A stretch of 64,000 nucleotides of DNA from Brucepastera parasyntrophica (GTDB lineage: Bacteria; Spirochaetota; Spirochaetia; Treponematales; Treponemataceae): NCBI RefSeq assembly GCF_022376835.1, contig NZ_CP084606.1, forward strand, positions 310,001 through 374,000, given 5' to 3'. A program made the position numbers and the translations under genes. Shown in pieces: positions 39,356 to 48,991 of this stretch. The notes under the pieces were generated by a model, which worked only from the letters and a program-made list of their open reading frames with translations, had not been told where the DNA came from and did not search any database. Each line of letters opens with the position of its first letter. Position 1 is the first letter of the stretch.

Positions 39356-40843
39356 ATGAAATTCAAAACTCTTGTTTTTCTTTTCCTGGCCATTTGTGCA
39401 AATAGGGGTTTCGCACAGGCACGGGAATTGTATCAGATAAAAAATGTAGACTATAATATAAAAGGCGCAACCCGCGAATACCCGCTTTCAAAATCCGTTG
39501 AGATTTCGAACGACCGTTTTTTTTCTTCCCAGGAAGAATTGAATCAATATATCAGGGATATCGAACAGCTTTTTCTTAATCTGAGGGTGCTTGAAAGCGT
39601 CCGTATAGATATAACCTACGGAGACCCGGACGCGACAGGGACAATACCGGTATATCTGGTGGTAAATACGGCCGACACATGGAATCTGATAATCGTCCCC
39701 TATCCTGAGCTGGATTCGAATTCGGGTTTTACCCTCAAACTGAAACTGAAAGATTTTAATTTTTTCGGTACCATGCAGACGCTGACTTCCGATATCAATT
39801 ATAATGTCGATATAGATGGACAGCAGGCGATTTCCGGAAATCTGGATTTTACCATACCATTTAAAGCCTGGGGATATTCCTTTGAATGGGATTTATCCGC
39901 ATATATAAATATTCCTATAGATGAATTAGTTACACTGGAATTTTCAACCGGTATCGATTTTGAACTTCCTCTTGGTTTTTCCGATATGCATATAGGCGCG
40001 GAACAAAGCGTGGTATGGAATGACCGGGACAGCAAAGATGTCCTGTATGAGGACTGGCTTTATTTCACTGAAGATGTATATCTGAAACTCCCTATTGTCT
40101 TAACAACACTGTCCTATTTCGGGGATGTGTCGTGGACACCGGCCCTGAATTTCGAGTTTAACTGGGACCATAACGGGATCAGCGATCCTGATTTAAAGGG
40201 TCCTACACTCACAGCTTCCCATTCTCTGGGATTTGACCGTATTGACTGGGAGCGGAATTTCCGCCGGGGCGTTGCCGCCAGTCTTGGAAATTCATATACC
40301 TACAATTTCGGAAAAAATAAATTTGAAATATCGATCAATACAAAGGTCCGCGGATACATAAGTTTCTTTAATATTTTCGGCCTTTCCGGCCAATTTTATT
40401 TCTTTTACGATTTTTTCGACGAAACGAATGATGATCAGGGAGATATGCTCAGGGGTATTCTTGATGACCGCATAACAACGGATACAGCCTTCTCTCTGAA
40501 CATTGATATCCCGATACGTATTATGCATATCAATTTTGAAGAAATCACCGGAGTAGGCTGGACCAGATATGTCAGTTTTGAAATGCATCTCGCCCTGTTC
40601 TTTGATATGGCGCTTGTCCACGACATACAGAAGGGAACTTATTATTCATTTAAAGACGGATGGTATGCGGGCGGTCTTGAGGTAATAGTATATCCGTTAA
40701 AAATGCGCAGCATTTACGTGCGGGCCAGTCTGGGTTTTGATCTTGCGGAACTGTTCACAAACGGATTTGATACCGGAGCATCAGCAAAACGGGACGGGGA
40801 AAATATACAGGAAATTTCCATAGGAATCGGTCTGCATTACTAA
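39356..40843 (+). CDS. Outer-membrane beta-barrel protein with POTRA-like N-terminus
   Basis: 495 residues with a signal peptide (about 1-20, ending FAQA). Residues 45-110 resemble a POTRA unit: FSSQEELNQYIRDIEQLF, then LRVLESVRIDITYG. From about 120 on, alternating strands with aromatic belts run to a terminal SIGIGLHY, the usual barrel end signal. The plan is like BamA/TamA relatives, but the conserved BamA loop motif is not visible. Coupled to the exported protein before it, downstream of wbaP. It could insert, export or anchor a surface component; role unknown. Confidence 0.65.
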   Translation: MKFKTLVFLFLAICANRGFAQARELYQIKNVDYNIKGATREYPLSKSVEISNDRFFSSQEELNQYIRDIEQLFLNLRVLESVRIDITYGDPDATGTIPVYLVVNTADTWNLIIVPYPELDSNSGFTLKLKLKDFNFFGTMQTLTSDINYNVDIDGQQAISGNLDFTIPFKAWGYSFEWDLSAYINIPIDELVTLEFSTGIDFELPLGFSDMHIGAEQSVVWNDRDSKDVLYEDWLYFTEDVYLKLPIVLTTLSYFGDVSWTPALNFEFNWDHNGISDPDLKGPTLTASHSLGFDRIDWERNFRRGVAASLGNSYTYNFGKNKFEISINTKVRGYISFFNIFGLSGQFYFFYDFFDETNDDQGDMLRGILDDRITTDTAFSLNIDIPIRIMHINFEEITGVGWTRYVSFEMHLALFFDMALVHDIQKGTYYSFKDGWYAGGLEVIVYPLKMRSIYVRASLGFDLAELFTNGFDTGASAKRDGENIQEISIGIGLHY

Positions 40844-40901
40844 TGCTATATTTTATTGCTGATTTTGGTATTGCCGGAACAGCATAAAAAAAGCCTGACA
40901 G

Positions 40902-40973
40902 AGCGGATGAAGGGAGTCGAACCCTCGTCTCCAGCTTGGAAGGCTGGGGTAATAGCCGTTATACGACATCCGC
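40902..40973 (-). tRNA. tRNA-Gly (anticodon TCC)
   Basis: Read on the minus strand: acceptor GCGGATG/CATCCGC, anticodon stem CCAGC/GCTGG with loop CTTCCAA, T arm GAGGG-TTCGACT-CCCTT. The D stem has one mismatch. CCA is not encoded. The flanks extend the acceptor stem by ten perfect pairs (GCCTGACAGA outside, TCTGTCAGGC after), followed by T7, so the primary transcript forms one 17-bp stem and the tRNA sits inside a terminator-like structure. It follows mutY on the same strand. Confidence 0.92.
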
Positions 40974-41034
40974 TCTGTCAGGCCTGGATATTTTATAGCA
41001 GAAAAATGCTTAAAGGTCAAGAGAAACCCGGAAA

Positions 41035-41856
41035 TTAATATATCCGGTATATGCCTTCTTCTTCCGCTACGAGAGTTTCGCCAAGAAGGGCCAGGGCCGC
41101 TTTTTCTATTCGCTCATAAGGCAAACCTGAATCACTGGCTATATCATCCAGACTGCCTGAAGTATTGGAACTGAGGTATCTTATTATTTCTCCTCTTGCC
41201 TGACGGAGAGACCCTTCGAATTTTGACTGTTTTGTGTAATGCCTGCTCTTTCTGTTCGGGTTCTGTATTTTCTTTTTCAGCAGGGCTCCGTAATCCATCA
41301 GGGCATAATACCATTCTCTCGGATTGCCCGCATCAAGGGTTTCTTCTACAAGTTCAAGAATTTCCCTGTCTGAAACCGTCTCGGAATCCTGGAAAAAGAA
41401 AAAAATAAAAACAGACCGGATGTTTGTTTCAATAAAAACATTCGGAAGGCCGAAAGCAAACGTTGATACGGCGCGCGCGGTATAGGGACCAATACCCGGC
41501 AGGGCGTCAAGTTTTTCAGGGTCAGAGGGAAATATCCCTCCATATTCCTGCTGTATTATCTTTGCAGTTTCATGCAAAAAACGCGCCCGTCTGTTATAGC
41601 CAAGTCCCACCCAGTATTTCAGAACAAGAGCCAAATCAGCTGCGGCCAAATCAGCCGGAGAGGGAAAAGCAGCCAGCCAGTTATTGTATTTTGGCACAAC
41701 TCTTTCTGTTTGCGTCTGCTGAAGCATTATTTCTGAAACTAGAATCTCATAAGGATCGGCCGTTTCCCTCCACGGGAATTTTCTTCCGGCTGAATGATAG
41801 TTTTCATATATTGCTTTTTTAAAAGATTCCTTTTTTTCAGTCTGCAGCTTTACCAC
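41035..41856 (-). CDS. mutY: A/G-specific adenine glycosylase-like protein (short, no Fe-S cluster)
   Basis: HhH-GPD DNA glycosylase that would remove adenine opposite 8-oxoguanine. Marks: FPWRETADPYEILVSEIMLQ, LKYWVGLGYNRRAR, and the helix-hairpin-helix LDALPGIGPYTARAV. The catalytic Asp of MutY is Glu here (FIETNIRSV), and the four cysteines of the [4Fe-4S] loop and the C-terminal NUDIX-like domain are missing. A winged-helix-like tail ends the protein. Start taken as GTG 41856 after AAGGAA; a TTG at 41892 has no ribosome site. Overlaps the end of the kinase gene. Confidence 0.8.
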   Translation of the reverse strand: MVKLQTEKKESFKKAIYENYHSAGRKFPWRETADPYEILVSEIMLQQTQTERVVPKYNNWLAAFPSPADLAAADLALVLKYWVGLGYNRRARFLHETAKIIQQEYGGIFPSDPEKLDALPGIGPYTARAVSTFAFGLPNVFIETNIRSVFIFFFFQDSETVSDREILELVEETLDAGNPREWYYALMDYGALLKKKIQNPNRKSRHYTKQSKFEGSLRQARGEIIRYLSSNTSGSLDDIASDSGLPYERIEKAALALLGETLVAEEEGIYRIY

Positions 41857-42436
41857 GTAACAACATTTCCTTTTCAATAAGCTCTTCAACAATAATTTGT
41901 ACTATCTGTTCGGGAAAATAATTTTCAACATTAATAACCATATCCGCAACTGAAAAATCCGTATTATCTATTTGATAGAGTTCCCAATATCTCCTGGTAT
42001 CTTCCGCATCGCGCATGGCCGTGTATTCTCTGATTTCCTGAAAATCACCGCCTTCACGTTTTTGTATACGTTTGGCCCTGACATATTCCGATGCAGTCAA
42101 ATATATTTTCAGGTCGGCGTCTTCAAGCATCCAGATAGCAAGACGAGAACCAAGAACACAGGATGTTTTTCCGGCAAGCTCTATCTGTTTTGTGTCAACC
42201 ATTTTATCGTATATAAAATCTTTTTTTGCGTTTTCTATTATTTCTTCAAATGAAATATTCAGTTCCAAAGCAAGTGACCGGAATGTATAATTGATAAATG
42301 CAATGCCCAGTGTTTCGGCAAGCAGACGTGAAACAGTCGTATTTCCGCATCCTGAACGGCCCGAAATTGCGATCCGTAATTCTGAATTGTCAGGTATGCA
42401 AAAACAAGCATTTGTATTGTTACTTTTCTTATTCAA
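41837..42436 (-). CDS. cmk: Cytidylate kinase-like nucleotide kinase
   Basis: About 199 residues of the cytidylate kinase-like family; would phosphorylate CMP/dCMP. P-loop is ISGRSGCGNTT, with Asn where most kinases have Lys, as happens in some spirochaete and archaeal Cmk relatives. RAKRIQKREGG and the R-x-x-x-R region after it fit the LID. The start is unclear: TTG 42436 just before the yicC stop is used; an in-frame ATG at 42472 lies inside yicC. CMP made by WbaP-independent CMP-donor reactions could be recycled here (inference). Confidence 0.7.
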   Translation of the reverse strand: MNKKSNNTNACFCIPDNSELRIAISGRSGCGNTTVSRLLAETLGIAFINYTFRSLALELNISFEEIIENAKKDFIYDKMVDTKQIELAGKTSCVLGSRLAIWMLEDADLKIYLTASEYVRAKRIQKREGGDFQEIREYTAMRDAEDTRRYWELYQIDNTDFSVADMVINVENYFPEQIVQIIVEELIEKEMLLRGKAAD

Positions 42437-43294
42437 TATTTCTAACCTGTTCCCTGATATTTTCCAGGGCATCCTTTGCCTCTATCACGGCCTGCCCTAC
42501 TTCTATAATCTGGTTTTTTGAACCAATTGTATTTATTTCCCTGTTTATTTCCTGGCAGATAAAATCAATTTTTCTTCCGGTCGCGGCATTTGAGGTGAGT
42601 TCTTTATTTAAACTTGCCAGGTGCGCACGGAGGCGTACAATTTCTTCATTGATTGTATACTTTACAAGCATAACGGCTGTTTCCTGCAGAACACGCTGCT
42701 CATCAATTTCATTACCAAGCACCTCGGCAAACCGGGCTCTTATATTATCCTTAAAAATCGTCTCCATTTCGGGGACGCGTTTTGAAATATCTTCAACGGA
42801 AGTTTCTATTCTGGAAATCATATTCCTGATGTCTGCACAAAGAGCCTCGCCCTCAGCGGCCCGGCTCCTGTTAAAGTCGGAAAAAGCCTCCGTAAGAACG
42901 GGCTGGATTTTTTCCCAGTAAAAATCAATATCAAAAACACGGTCGGAATACAGCACACCGTCCTGCTGGATAATTAGGGAAAGAGGGACACCTTCATTAA
43001 AATCAAGAGCATCGGCAATTTCCTGAACAGCCTTCTTATACGCAAGAGCGACTGATGGATCGGGCGTGACTGTAAGATTTGAAGAACTTTCCCTGATTCG
43101 TATATTAAGCTCAAGTTTTCCGCGCTGTACCTGCCGGACGGCATATTCCCTTACTTTATTTTCAATACGTCCAAGCCAATAAGGCTGTGAAATTGCAATA
43201 TCGAGAAAACGCGCGTTATAACTTTTTATTTCAATGGAAATTGAAAGTTCTTCCGTTTTTTTTCTTTATAGGCATATCCTGTCATACTTTTCAT
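42429..43294 (-). CDS. yicC: YicC family endoribonuclease (frameshifted here)
   Basis: N-terminus MKSMTGYAYKEKK and C-terminus with GRKIDFICQEINREINTIGSK are the two YicC/DUF1732 signatures. The frame is lost at T8 (43256-43263; A8 on the coding strand). One added base gives KEKKTEELSISIEIKSYNARF and a protein of 288 residues, the normal length. YicC of E. coli is an RNase linked to small-RNA turnover. The start overlaps the murC stop by ATGA with AGGAG before it. Confidence 0.88.
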
Positions 43295-44737
43295 AATTTT
43301 CTCCTGTCTTCAAGAACGGCACGCCCCAGCCGCCAGTTATCCCCGGCACCCATTGTTATAAAAATATCTCCCTCGGTAAGTGTTTTTGAAAGATATTCAC
43401 GTGCGTCAAGCACTTCTTCAAAATAATGGACATTTTTCTTTTTGTTTTTATTATTAACCAGATTAAATAAGTCCTTGCCATTGATTGTTCCGTCATACTG
43501 TTCGCGGGCCGAGGCATAAATTTTATGCAGAATAATTTCATCGGCCGCAATAAAAGAGGAAGCAAAGTCTTTTAGCAAGGCTGCTGTTCGGGAATATGTA
43601 TGAGACATAAAGTCAACAACAAGCCTGCGGCCTTTGTAAAACTCACGCAGGCCGGCCAGGGTCGATTTTATAGCAGTAGGATGGTGAGCATAGTCATCTA
43701 TTACAATAACGCCGTTCGACTCACCCACTATTTCACAGCGCCGCCTTGAGCCGGTATATGCTTCCACTCCTTCATGGATTTTCTGAATGTCCTCATCCGA
43801 AAGAGATTTTTTTCCTGAAGAATCAGGCTTACAGTCAGGGCAATCGCGGCCGCGGCGTTCCTGACATTATGACGGCCGGGTACACGCAGACGGAATTCAT
43901 TTTTAAATTTCTTTAATTTAAAACAGAGATACGAATTCCTGATTTTTATATCGTATATATGATAGTCGCCAAGAGCCTTTTCCCCATATCCCGTATAAAT
44001 AATATCAGGTCTTGTATTAAAAACAATTTTTGCAGCCTCATAGGCGCCGGGGTCATCCGCGCAGTAAATAATTTCACCGAATTGGGGCAAAAGGTTGATA
44101 TACTGCAAAAAGGCCGACTGTATTGACTCATAGGTCGGATAATAGTCCTGATGATCGCTTTCTATACTTGTTAAAATGATTTTTTGCGGATGGAAACTCA
44201 AAAAATGCCGCTGATATTCACAGGTTTCCGCAACAAAATACTTGCTGCCGTTAATCATAGTACAGCGGTCACCAAAGGAAGTTATGCTGCTTCCTGCAAG
44301 GACAGAGGTGTCAAAATCCAGAGATTTTAAAATAGTCCCGGCCATACCTGTTGTACTTGTTTTTCCGTGTACGCCTGCTATTCCTGCGGAATAGCTCTTC
44401 GCGGAAATAGCCCGAGGGCTTCTGAATACAACAGAACAGGCAGTCCCCTTTTTTGAGCCTCTATCAATTCAGGATTTGTTTCTGCTGAATAAGCGGAAGA
44501 ATGTATGACCAGTTTTATATCTTTTCCCAGGTTTTCAGGCTTAAAACCTATATATGGTTTTATTCCTATGGCATTCAGTATTCTGTCTGTGTAAAAAATA
44601 TCCGGCACATCACTTCCGGTAATAACAGCGCCCCTTGAAACAAGAAGTTCCGCAAGAGCAGTCATACCGGTACCTTTTATGCCTACCATATATATTTTGA
44701 AATTCTTTAATTTTTCCGGAAATTCAAAGTCTGTCAT
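43291..44737 (-). CDS. murC: UDP-N-acetylmuramate--L-alanine ligase (two frameshifts here)
   Basis: Adds L-alanine to UDP-MurNAc in peptidoglycan synthesis. MVGIKGTGMTALAELL begins the UDP-binding domain; the ATP motif GVHGKTSTTG lies across the first break; SIESDHQDYYPT and VIDDYAHHPTAI follow. Break one is near 44405-44407 (one added base gives LFSAKSYSAGIAGVHGKT). Break two is T7 at 43807-43813 (one added base gives EKKSLSDEDIQKIHEGVEAY). After repair, 482 residues, full length. An essential gene, so these breaks are very unlikely to be real. Divergent from folC. Confidence 0.9.
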
Positions 44738-44797
44738 ATGTATATAATACTGAAACCGCTACTTTACCGCAAGTTATTTTTGTTGCATAATATAATG

Positions 44798-46173
44798 ATG
44801 CAACAAAAGCGGCAGATTGATTTTTTTATGAATGGCTTGAAAATTATCTTAATTTCGAGCAATTTCCTAAAAAAAGCAAATTTTCACTCGAAACAATGGA
44901 ATTTCTTGTCGCCAGGTTTAAAAATCCCGAAAAAAAATACAATACAGTACATATAGCAGGATCAAAAGGAAAAGGGTCTGTTTCTGCTATGCTGACGCAG
45001 ATTTTCAGCGCCGCCGGTTATACAGCCGGCTTATATACTTCTCCGCATATACTTGATTTTACCGAACGGGTCAGTTCTGCCGCCGGTATTTTCAGCGACG
45101 AGATGTACGGAAAGGCAAGTGATTTACTTGTACCGCTTGTTGAATCAATTATTCCGGAAAATCTTCCGGGCGGAAATGAACCGACATGGTTTGAACTCGT
45201 GACCCTGTTTGCCTTTCTTACATTCAGGGAAGCTGTCGTTGATTGGGCGGTAATCGAAACAGGCATGGGCGGAAGATTGGATGCGACCAATGTCATTACA
45301 CCTGCCGCAAGTATAATAACACCTATTGAAATGGAGCATATGGAATTTCTTGGAGACACGCTGGGAAAAATAGCTGGGGAAAAGGCAGGTATAATAAAGC
45401 ACCATACACCGGTTTTTGTATCTCCCCAACAGGAAGAAGCTCTCAAAGTACTTACAGATGCGGCAAAATACCATTCAAGCCCTTTTTTTTATATGCAGGA
45501 TATAATCAGCAGCATATCATCCGAAACATCGCAGGAAGGTAATTTTATATTTATTGAATATAAACAAATCCCTGAAGGTCCTGTTTTTTCACGTCCGCTG
45601 TCAACTCGGCTGCGGTTTTTGAATGAAATCCAGGCTCAGAATGCCGCGATTGCCGCATATACCGCAAAATTTCTTCTTCCCGATATTACGGAATCAATGA
45701 TTGAAACAGGTCTTTCCCGGGCATGGCTTCCCGGACGGTTTGAATTAATTCCCGGGGATGTGCCCATTGTCCTGGACGGTGCTCATACGGTAAAAAGTAT
45801 AAGCACTACCCTGACTACTTTTAAAAAACTTTTTCCCGGTAATAATCACCTGCTTTTTGCATGTGCCGCAGATAAAAATGTCGATGCAATAGCGGAACTA
45901 TTTCATTCCTTTTCAGAGATCACAATTACAAAACCTGGTGATTTCAAGGAAACGGATATGGAAAAAATTTCTCGGCCTTTTCTGGAGTTATACGGCAGCA
46001 GAAAAGTTACGCTGACAATTAATGAAGATTATCAAAAAGCTATCCCGGATGCCATTCTTTCCGCGTATCAGAAAAAAATACCTCTTCTTGTTATTGGTTC
46101 ATTTTATCTGGTATCGGAAGTAAAAAAGATACTCGTTCACCGGACCGGGGATCAGGAAAACTTATACCGTTAG
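44798..46173 (+). CDS. folC: Folylpolyglutamate synthase / dihydrofolate synthase (frameshifted here)
   Basis: Mur-ligase relative that adds glutamate to folates. HIAGSKGKGSVSAML is the P-loop, with LYTSPHILDFTERV, ETGMGGRLDATNV and GEKAGIIK after it. The frame is lost at T7 (44821-44827). One added T joins ATG 44798 through DFFYEWLENYLNFEQF and KFSLETMEFLV to the rest, giving 458 residues, the usual length. The frame starting at 44896 would lack the N-terminal helices. The 3' end overlaps the convergent pseudouridine synthase gene by 83 bases. Confidence 0.9.
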
Positions 46174-46828
46174 CAAATAAGTGAAGGTCTGTATCAGGGC
46201 GATTATCCTCATTATATAACCTGTCTCCAATAATCGGATAACCAAGAAAGGCAAGATGAGTCCGGATTTGATGTCTGTAACCTCTGGCAAGGGAACAGTT
46301 TATTATCCGAACCGGCTGTTTTGCAGATTCTTTATTTTCAAAACCGGTACTTTCTATGCAGGTATGATAGTCTCGCTTTGCCGCATTATACCCGCGCATT
46401 CCGGGAAAAAGAGGTTTTACTTTTTTCCCTCCCGGTCCATAGGGGCGGAACCTGCTGCTGATGATATACGGCAGAGTAAGGTCGTCAAGATTTCCAAAGC
46501 CGGTTTGAGCTGCCGAAGGGATTTCAGAGCAATATGCGCAATAATGCTTTGTTATAAGATTATTTTCCTGGCTCTGTAATAAGAAATCATAAGCCGGCTG
46601 ATTTTTTGCAATAAGAACAAGCCCTGCAGTAGCGGTATCAAGACGGTGAAGCAGCCCATGCTCTATTATTTTTTTTCCTGAAACGGTTTTACTGTCGGGA
46701 CGTTGTTTTAAAAACCAGCATATAACAGTATTTGTCTCATTTTCATTCAGGGGCGCAGTCGGTATTTTATGCGGTTTGAATACCAGCGCCCAGTTTTCCG
46801 TTTCATGGATTATCGAAAGCGTTTGCAT
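46091..46828 (-). CDS. RluA-family pseudouridine synthase, short form
   Basis: 245 residues. Motif II is HRLDTATAGLVLIAKN, with the catalytic Asp; YRHQIRTHLAFLGYPIIGD is motif III. No S4 domain. The start at 46828 (MQTLSIIHETENW) is chosen because the in-frame extension to 47221 is just the out-of-frame reading of the upstream synthase gene. Begins four bases after that gene ends, so the two synthases form an operon. Target RNA unknown. Confidence 0.85.
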   Translation of the reverse strand: MQTLSIIHETENWALVFKPHKIPTAPLNENETNTVICWFLKQRPDSKTVSGKKIIEHGLLHRLDTATAGLVLIAKNQPAYDFLLQSQENNLITKHYCAYCSEIPSAAQTGFGNLDDLTLPYIISSRFRPYGPGGKKVKPLFPGMRGYNAAKRDYHTCIESTGFENKESAKQPVRIINCSLARGYRHQIRTHLAFLGYPIIGDRLYNEDNRPDTDLHLFANGISFPDPRSGERVSFLLPIPDKMNQ

Positions 46829-46832
46829 ACTA

Positions 46833-47742
46833 TTATTTCCGCAATTCACATATAATTTTTTTGAAACGCCCAGGGAGCGGAGCTTTGAAGGTCCGGAACC
46901 GTCCCTCTTCCGGAAGGCGTATACGCAGTTTTTTCGCGTGAAGCATAAGTGTAGCATCAGGGAAATTAACATCTTTTTTCCCGTATATGGGATCACCAAG
47001 AACAGGACACCCCAGATAGCGGCTGTGAACGCGTATTTGATGTGTTCTGCCTGTATGTATCCGGAAAAGCACAAGTGAATAGTTTCCGTATATACGCATA
47101 ACCTTATAACTGGTATACGCAAATTTACCTTTTTCCGGATTATCTGAACATATGAATTTTTTTCTGTTTTTAGGGTCCCTGCATATTCTGTTTTTATATG
47201 TCCGGATTTTTCCTTAGGCACACCGGATAAAATAGCAGCATATATTTTTTTACCCGGTGTGAAGCAAACTGCTCCTGCAGCCAGGCCAAAGATTCCGGAT
47301 TCCGCGCGGTAATTATAACGCCCGAAGTATCCTTATCGAGCCGGTGTACTATGCCCTGACGGTAACAGGCGGAACCGTCATTTTCCTGCCAATGCCAGAG
47401 AAGCGCATGGACAAGGGTTCCAGTCCAGTTACCGGCAGCGGGATGGGTAACCATTCCCTGTTTCTTGTTAATGACAGTTACATTATCATCTTCAAAAATG
47501 ATTTCAAGCGGAATATTCTCAGGAATTACATTTTCCGGAACAGGATCTTCCCAGAGAATGATGACACTGTCATGCGGACGCACCGTCCGCGAGAGCTTTG
47601 CCGGGCGGTTGTTAACCATAACGGATATTATTCCATTTTTCAGTCTGGAACGGCTGAGTGAATCAGGCAGGGCTGAATAATAAGTATCAAGCCGTATTCC
47701 CCTGCCGGCATCCGGCCCCACGATAAAACGTATTTCAGGCAT
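46833..47742 (-). CDS. RluD-like pseudouridine synthase with S4 domain (two frameshifts here)
   Basis: An N-terminal S4 RNA-binding domain (RLDTYYSALPDSLSRSRLK) and the catalytic motif QGIVHRLDKDTSGVIITARN; GRTHQIRVHSRYLGCPVLGD near the end. Two one-base losses: T7 at 47245-47251 (repair gives HRVKKIYAAILSGVPKEK) and T7 at 47157-47163 (repair gives KKFICSDNPEKGKFAYTSYK). After repair 303 residues, the RluD size. E. coli RluD modifies helix 69 of 23S rRNA; the target here is inferred. The start overlaps the preceding stop by one base. Confidence 0.88.
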
Positions 47743-48302
47743 TATTCAACCGGAGCCGAAAGCTCTTCTTCATAGTATTCCTGAATACTTTCTGCTGGAA
47801 AAGTATCAATCTCAATATCAGTCGTAAGCGGATGAATTGTCGGGCCGTTCAGAGAAGGATTGTCCATGGGTTGAATCATAATCGGATCCTTCTTCAGTCT
47901 GTTTTCTCTTTCCAGCCGGTTTTCCCGAACTTTCCGTGCAATTGTCCGGTAGGTAAAGTCAAACAGCGCCACTCCTAGGGAAATTCCTATGGAAATAAAC
48001 AATATATTTTTCTGTTCGTCTTCAGTAAGAGGGATGGATGTTGCGGAATCCTTAAACGGCCAGGGCATGTACGCCTCATCCTGGTCGTGTGAAAAATACC
48101 GGTAAATATCGTAGTAAATTCCGGCCATAAACGTTACAAAAGGCAAAGAACCGAATGAGATTATTTCCGCCCGCCTTAAGTCCTTCATCCATGCGGAAAA
48201 TTCATCATCCCTGTAGGGTTCCGGAGTAGTCGAGGTCTGGGCCGGGATAATGGCAGCGAGCATACAAAAAAACATAAGTACAGAAATATATTTTTTTATC
48301 AT
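47742..48302 (-). CDS. Exported/membrane protein of unknown function
   Basis: 186 residues: signal peptide MIKKYISVLMFFCMLAAIIPAQ, one further hydrophobic segment near 105-125 (ILFISIGISLGVALFDF), then a charged tail with RKVRENRLERENRLKKD and an acidic end. The start at 48302 is set by GGAGCGG just upstream and by the signal peptide; the longer frame to 48431 runs through yggS. Lies between yggS and the pseudouridine synthase genes. No family recognised. Confidence 0.65.
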   Translation of the reverse strand: MIKKYISVLMFFCMLAAIIPAQTSTTPEPYRDDEFSAWMKDLRRAEIISFGSLPFVTFMAGIYYDIYRYFSHDQDEAYMPWPFKDSATSIPLTEDEQKNILFISIGISLGVALFDFTYRTIARKVRENRLERENRLKKDPIMIQPMDNPSLNGPTIHPLTTDIEIDTFPAESIQEYYEEELSAPVE

Positions 48303-48991
48303 TTCCGCTCCCCGAAAATGGCGGTACCAATGCGGACCATAGTTGATCCTTCTTCTATTGCAATATGATAATCTGATGACATACCCATGGATAATTCGCG
48401 GAAGTCCAGTTCGGGATACCGCCCTGAGCATTCCCGGCTGAGACTGGCGAGGGTCCGGAAAGCCCTCGCAACTGCAGAGACATCATTGGTATATGGGGCA
48501 ATTGTCATTAATCCCTTACAGGTAATATTAGGAAACCGCTCAAGAGAATCAATTGAGCGGAAAAGTTCTTCTTTATCCAGATAACCGGACTTGGAAGTCT
48601 CGCCTGTATGGAATTCAAACAGAATATTCACGTTTTTTTTGAGCAGAACAGCCTGTTTTGATATTTCTTCAAGAAGATGTATGCGGTCTACAGACTGTAT
48701 GCACGATACCAGAGGCAGTATCTGTTTCACTTTGTTGCGCTGGAGCGTACCGATCAAATGCAGGGAAACTGAAGAATTTTCCGAAAGGATTCCGGTAAAT
48801 TTTGCAACTGCTTCCTGCACCCTGTTTTCACCGAACAGGAACTGACCGGCGTCCGAAGCCTCAACAATAGCTTCAGCGGGATGAAATTTGCTTACCGCAA
48901 GCAATTTTACATCACCAGGATGTCTGCCCGCTTTTAACGCAGAAGTATGAATATCTTCATATATTTTTTTAAGATTTTCCCGAATACCCAT
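48299..48991 (-). CDS. yggS: YggS family pyridoxal-phosphate homeostasis protein
   Basis: 230 residues, PLP-binding TIM barrel related to alanine racemase. LLAVSKFHPAEAI carries the PLP lysine; LFGENRVQEA, LHLIGTLQRNKVKQIL, SVDR and ELSMGMSSDYHIAIEEGSTMVRIGTAIFG are the family blocks. It buffers free PLP rather than catalysing a known reaction. Its start overlaps the end of rsmA by 23 bases. Confidence 0.92.
   Translation of the reverse strand: MGIRENLKKIYEDIHTSALKAGRHPGDVKLLAVSKFHPAEAIVEASDAGQFLFGENRVQEAVAKFTGILSENSSVSLHLIGTLQRNKVKQILPLVSCIQSVDRIHLLEEISKQAVLLKKNVNILFEFHTGETSKSGYLDKEELFRSIDSLERFPNITCKGLMTIAPYTNDVSAVARAFRTLASLSRECSGRYPELDFRELSMGMSSDYHIAIEEGSTMVRIGTAIFGERK

Noticed and set aside
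43291..44737. murC as a pseudogene
   Set aside because: It is essential for peptidoglycan, all motifs are intact, and both breaks need only one added base.
46829..47221. Upstream extension of the short pseudouridine synthase to 376 residues
   Set aside because: The extra N-terminus is the middle of the RluD-like gene read after its first frame break; conserved synthase sequence begins at 46828.
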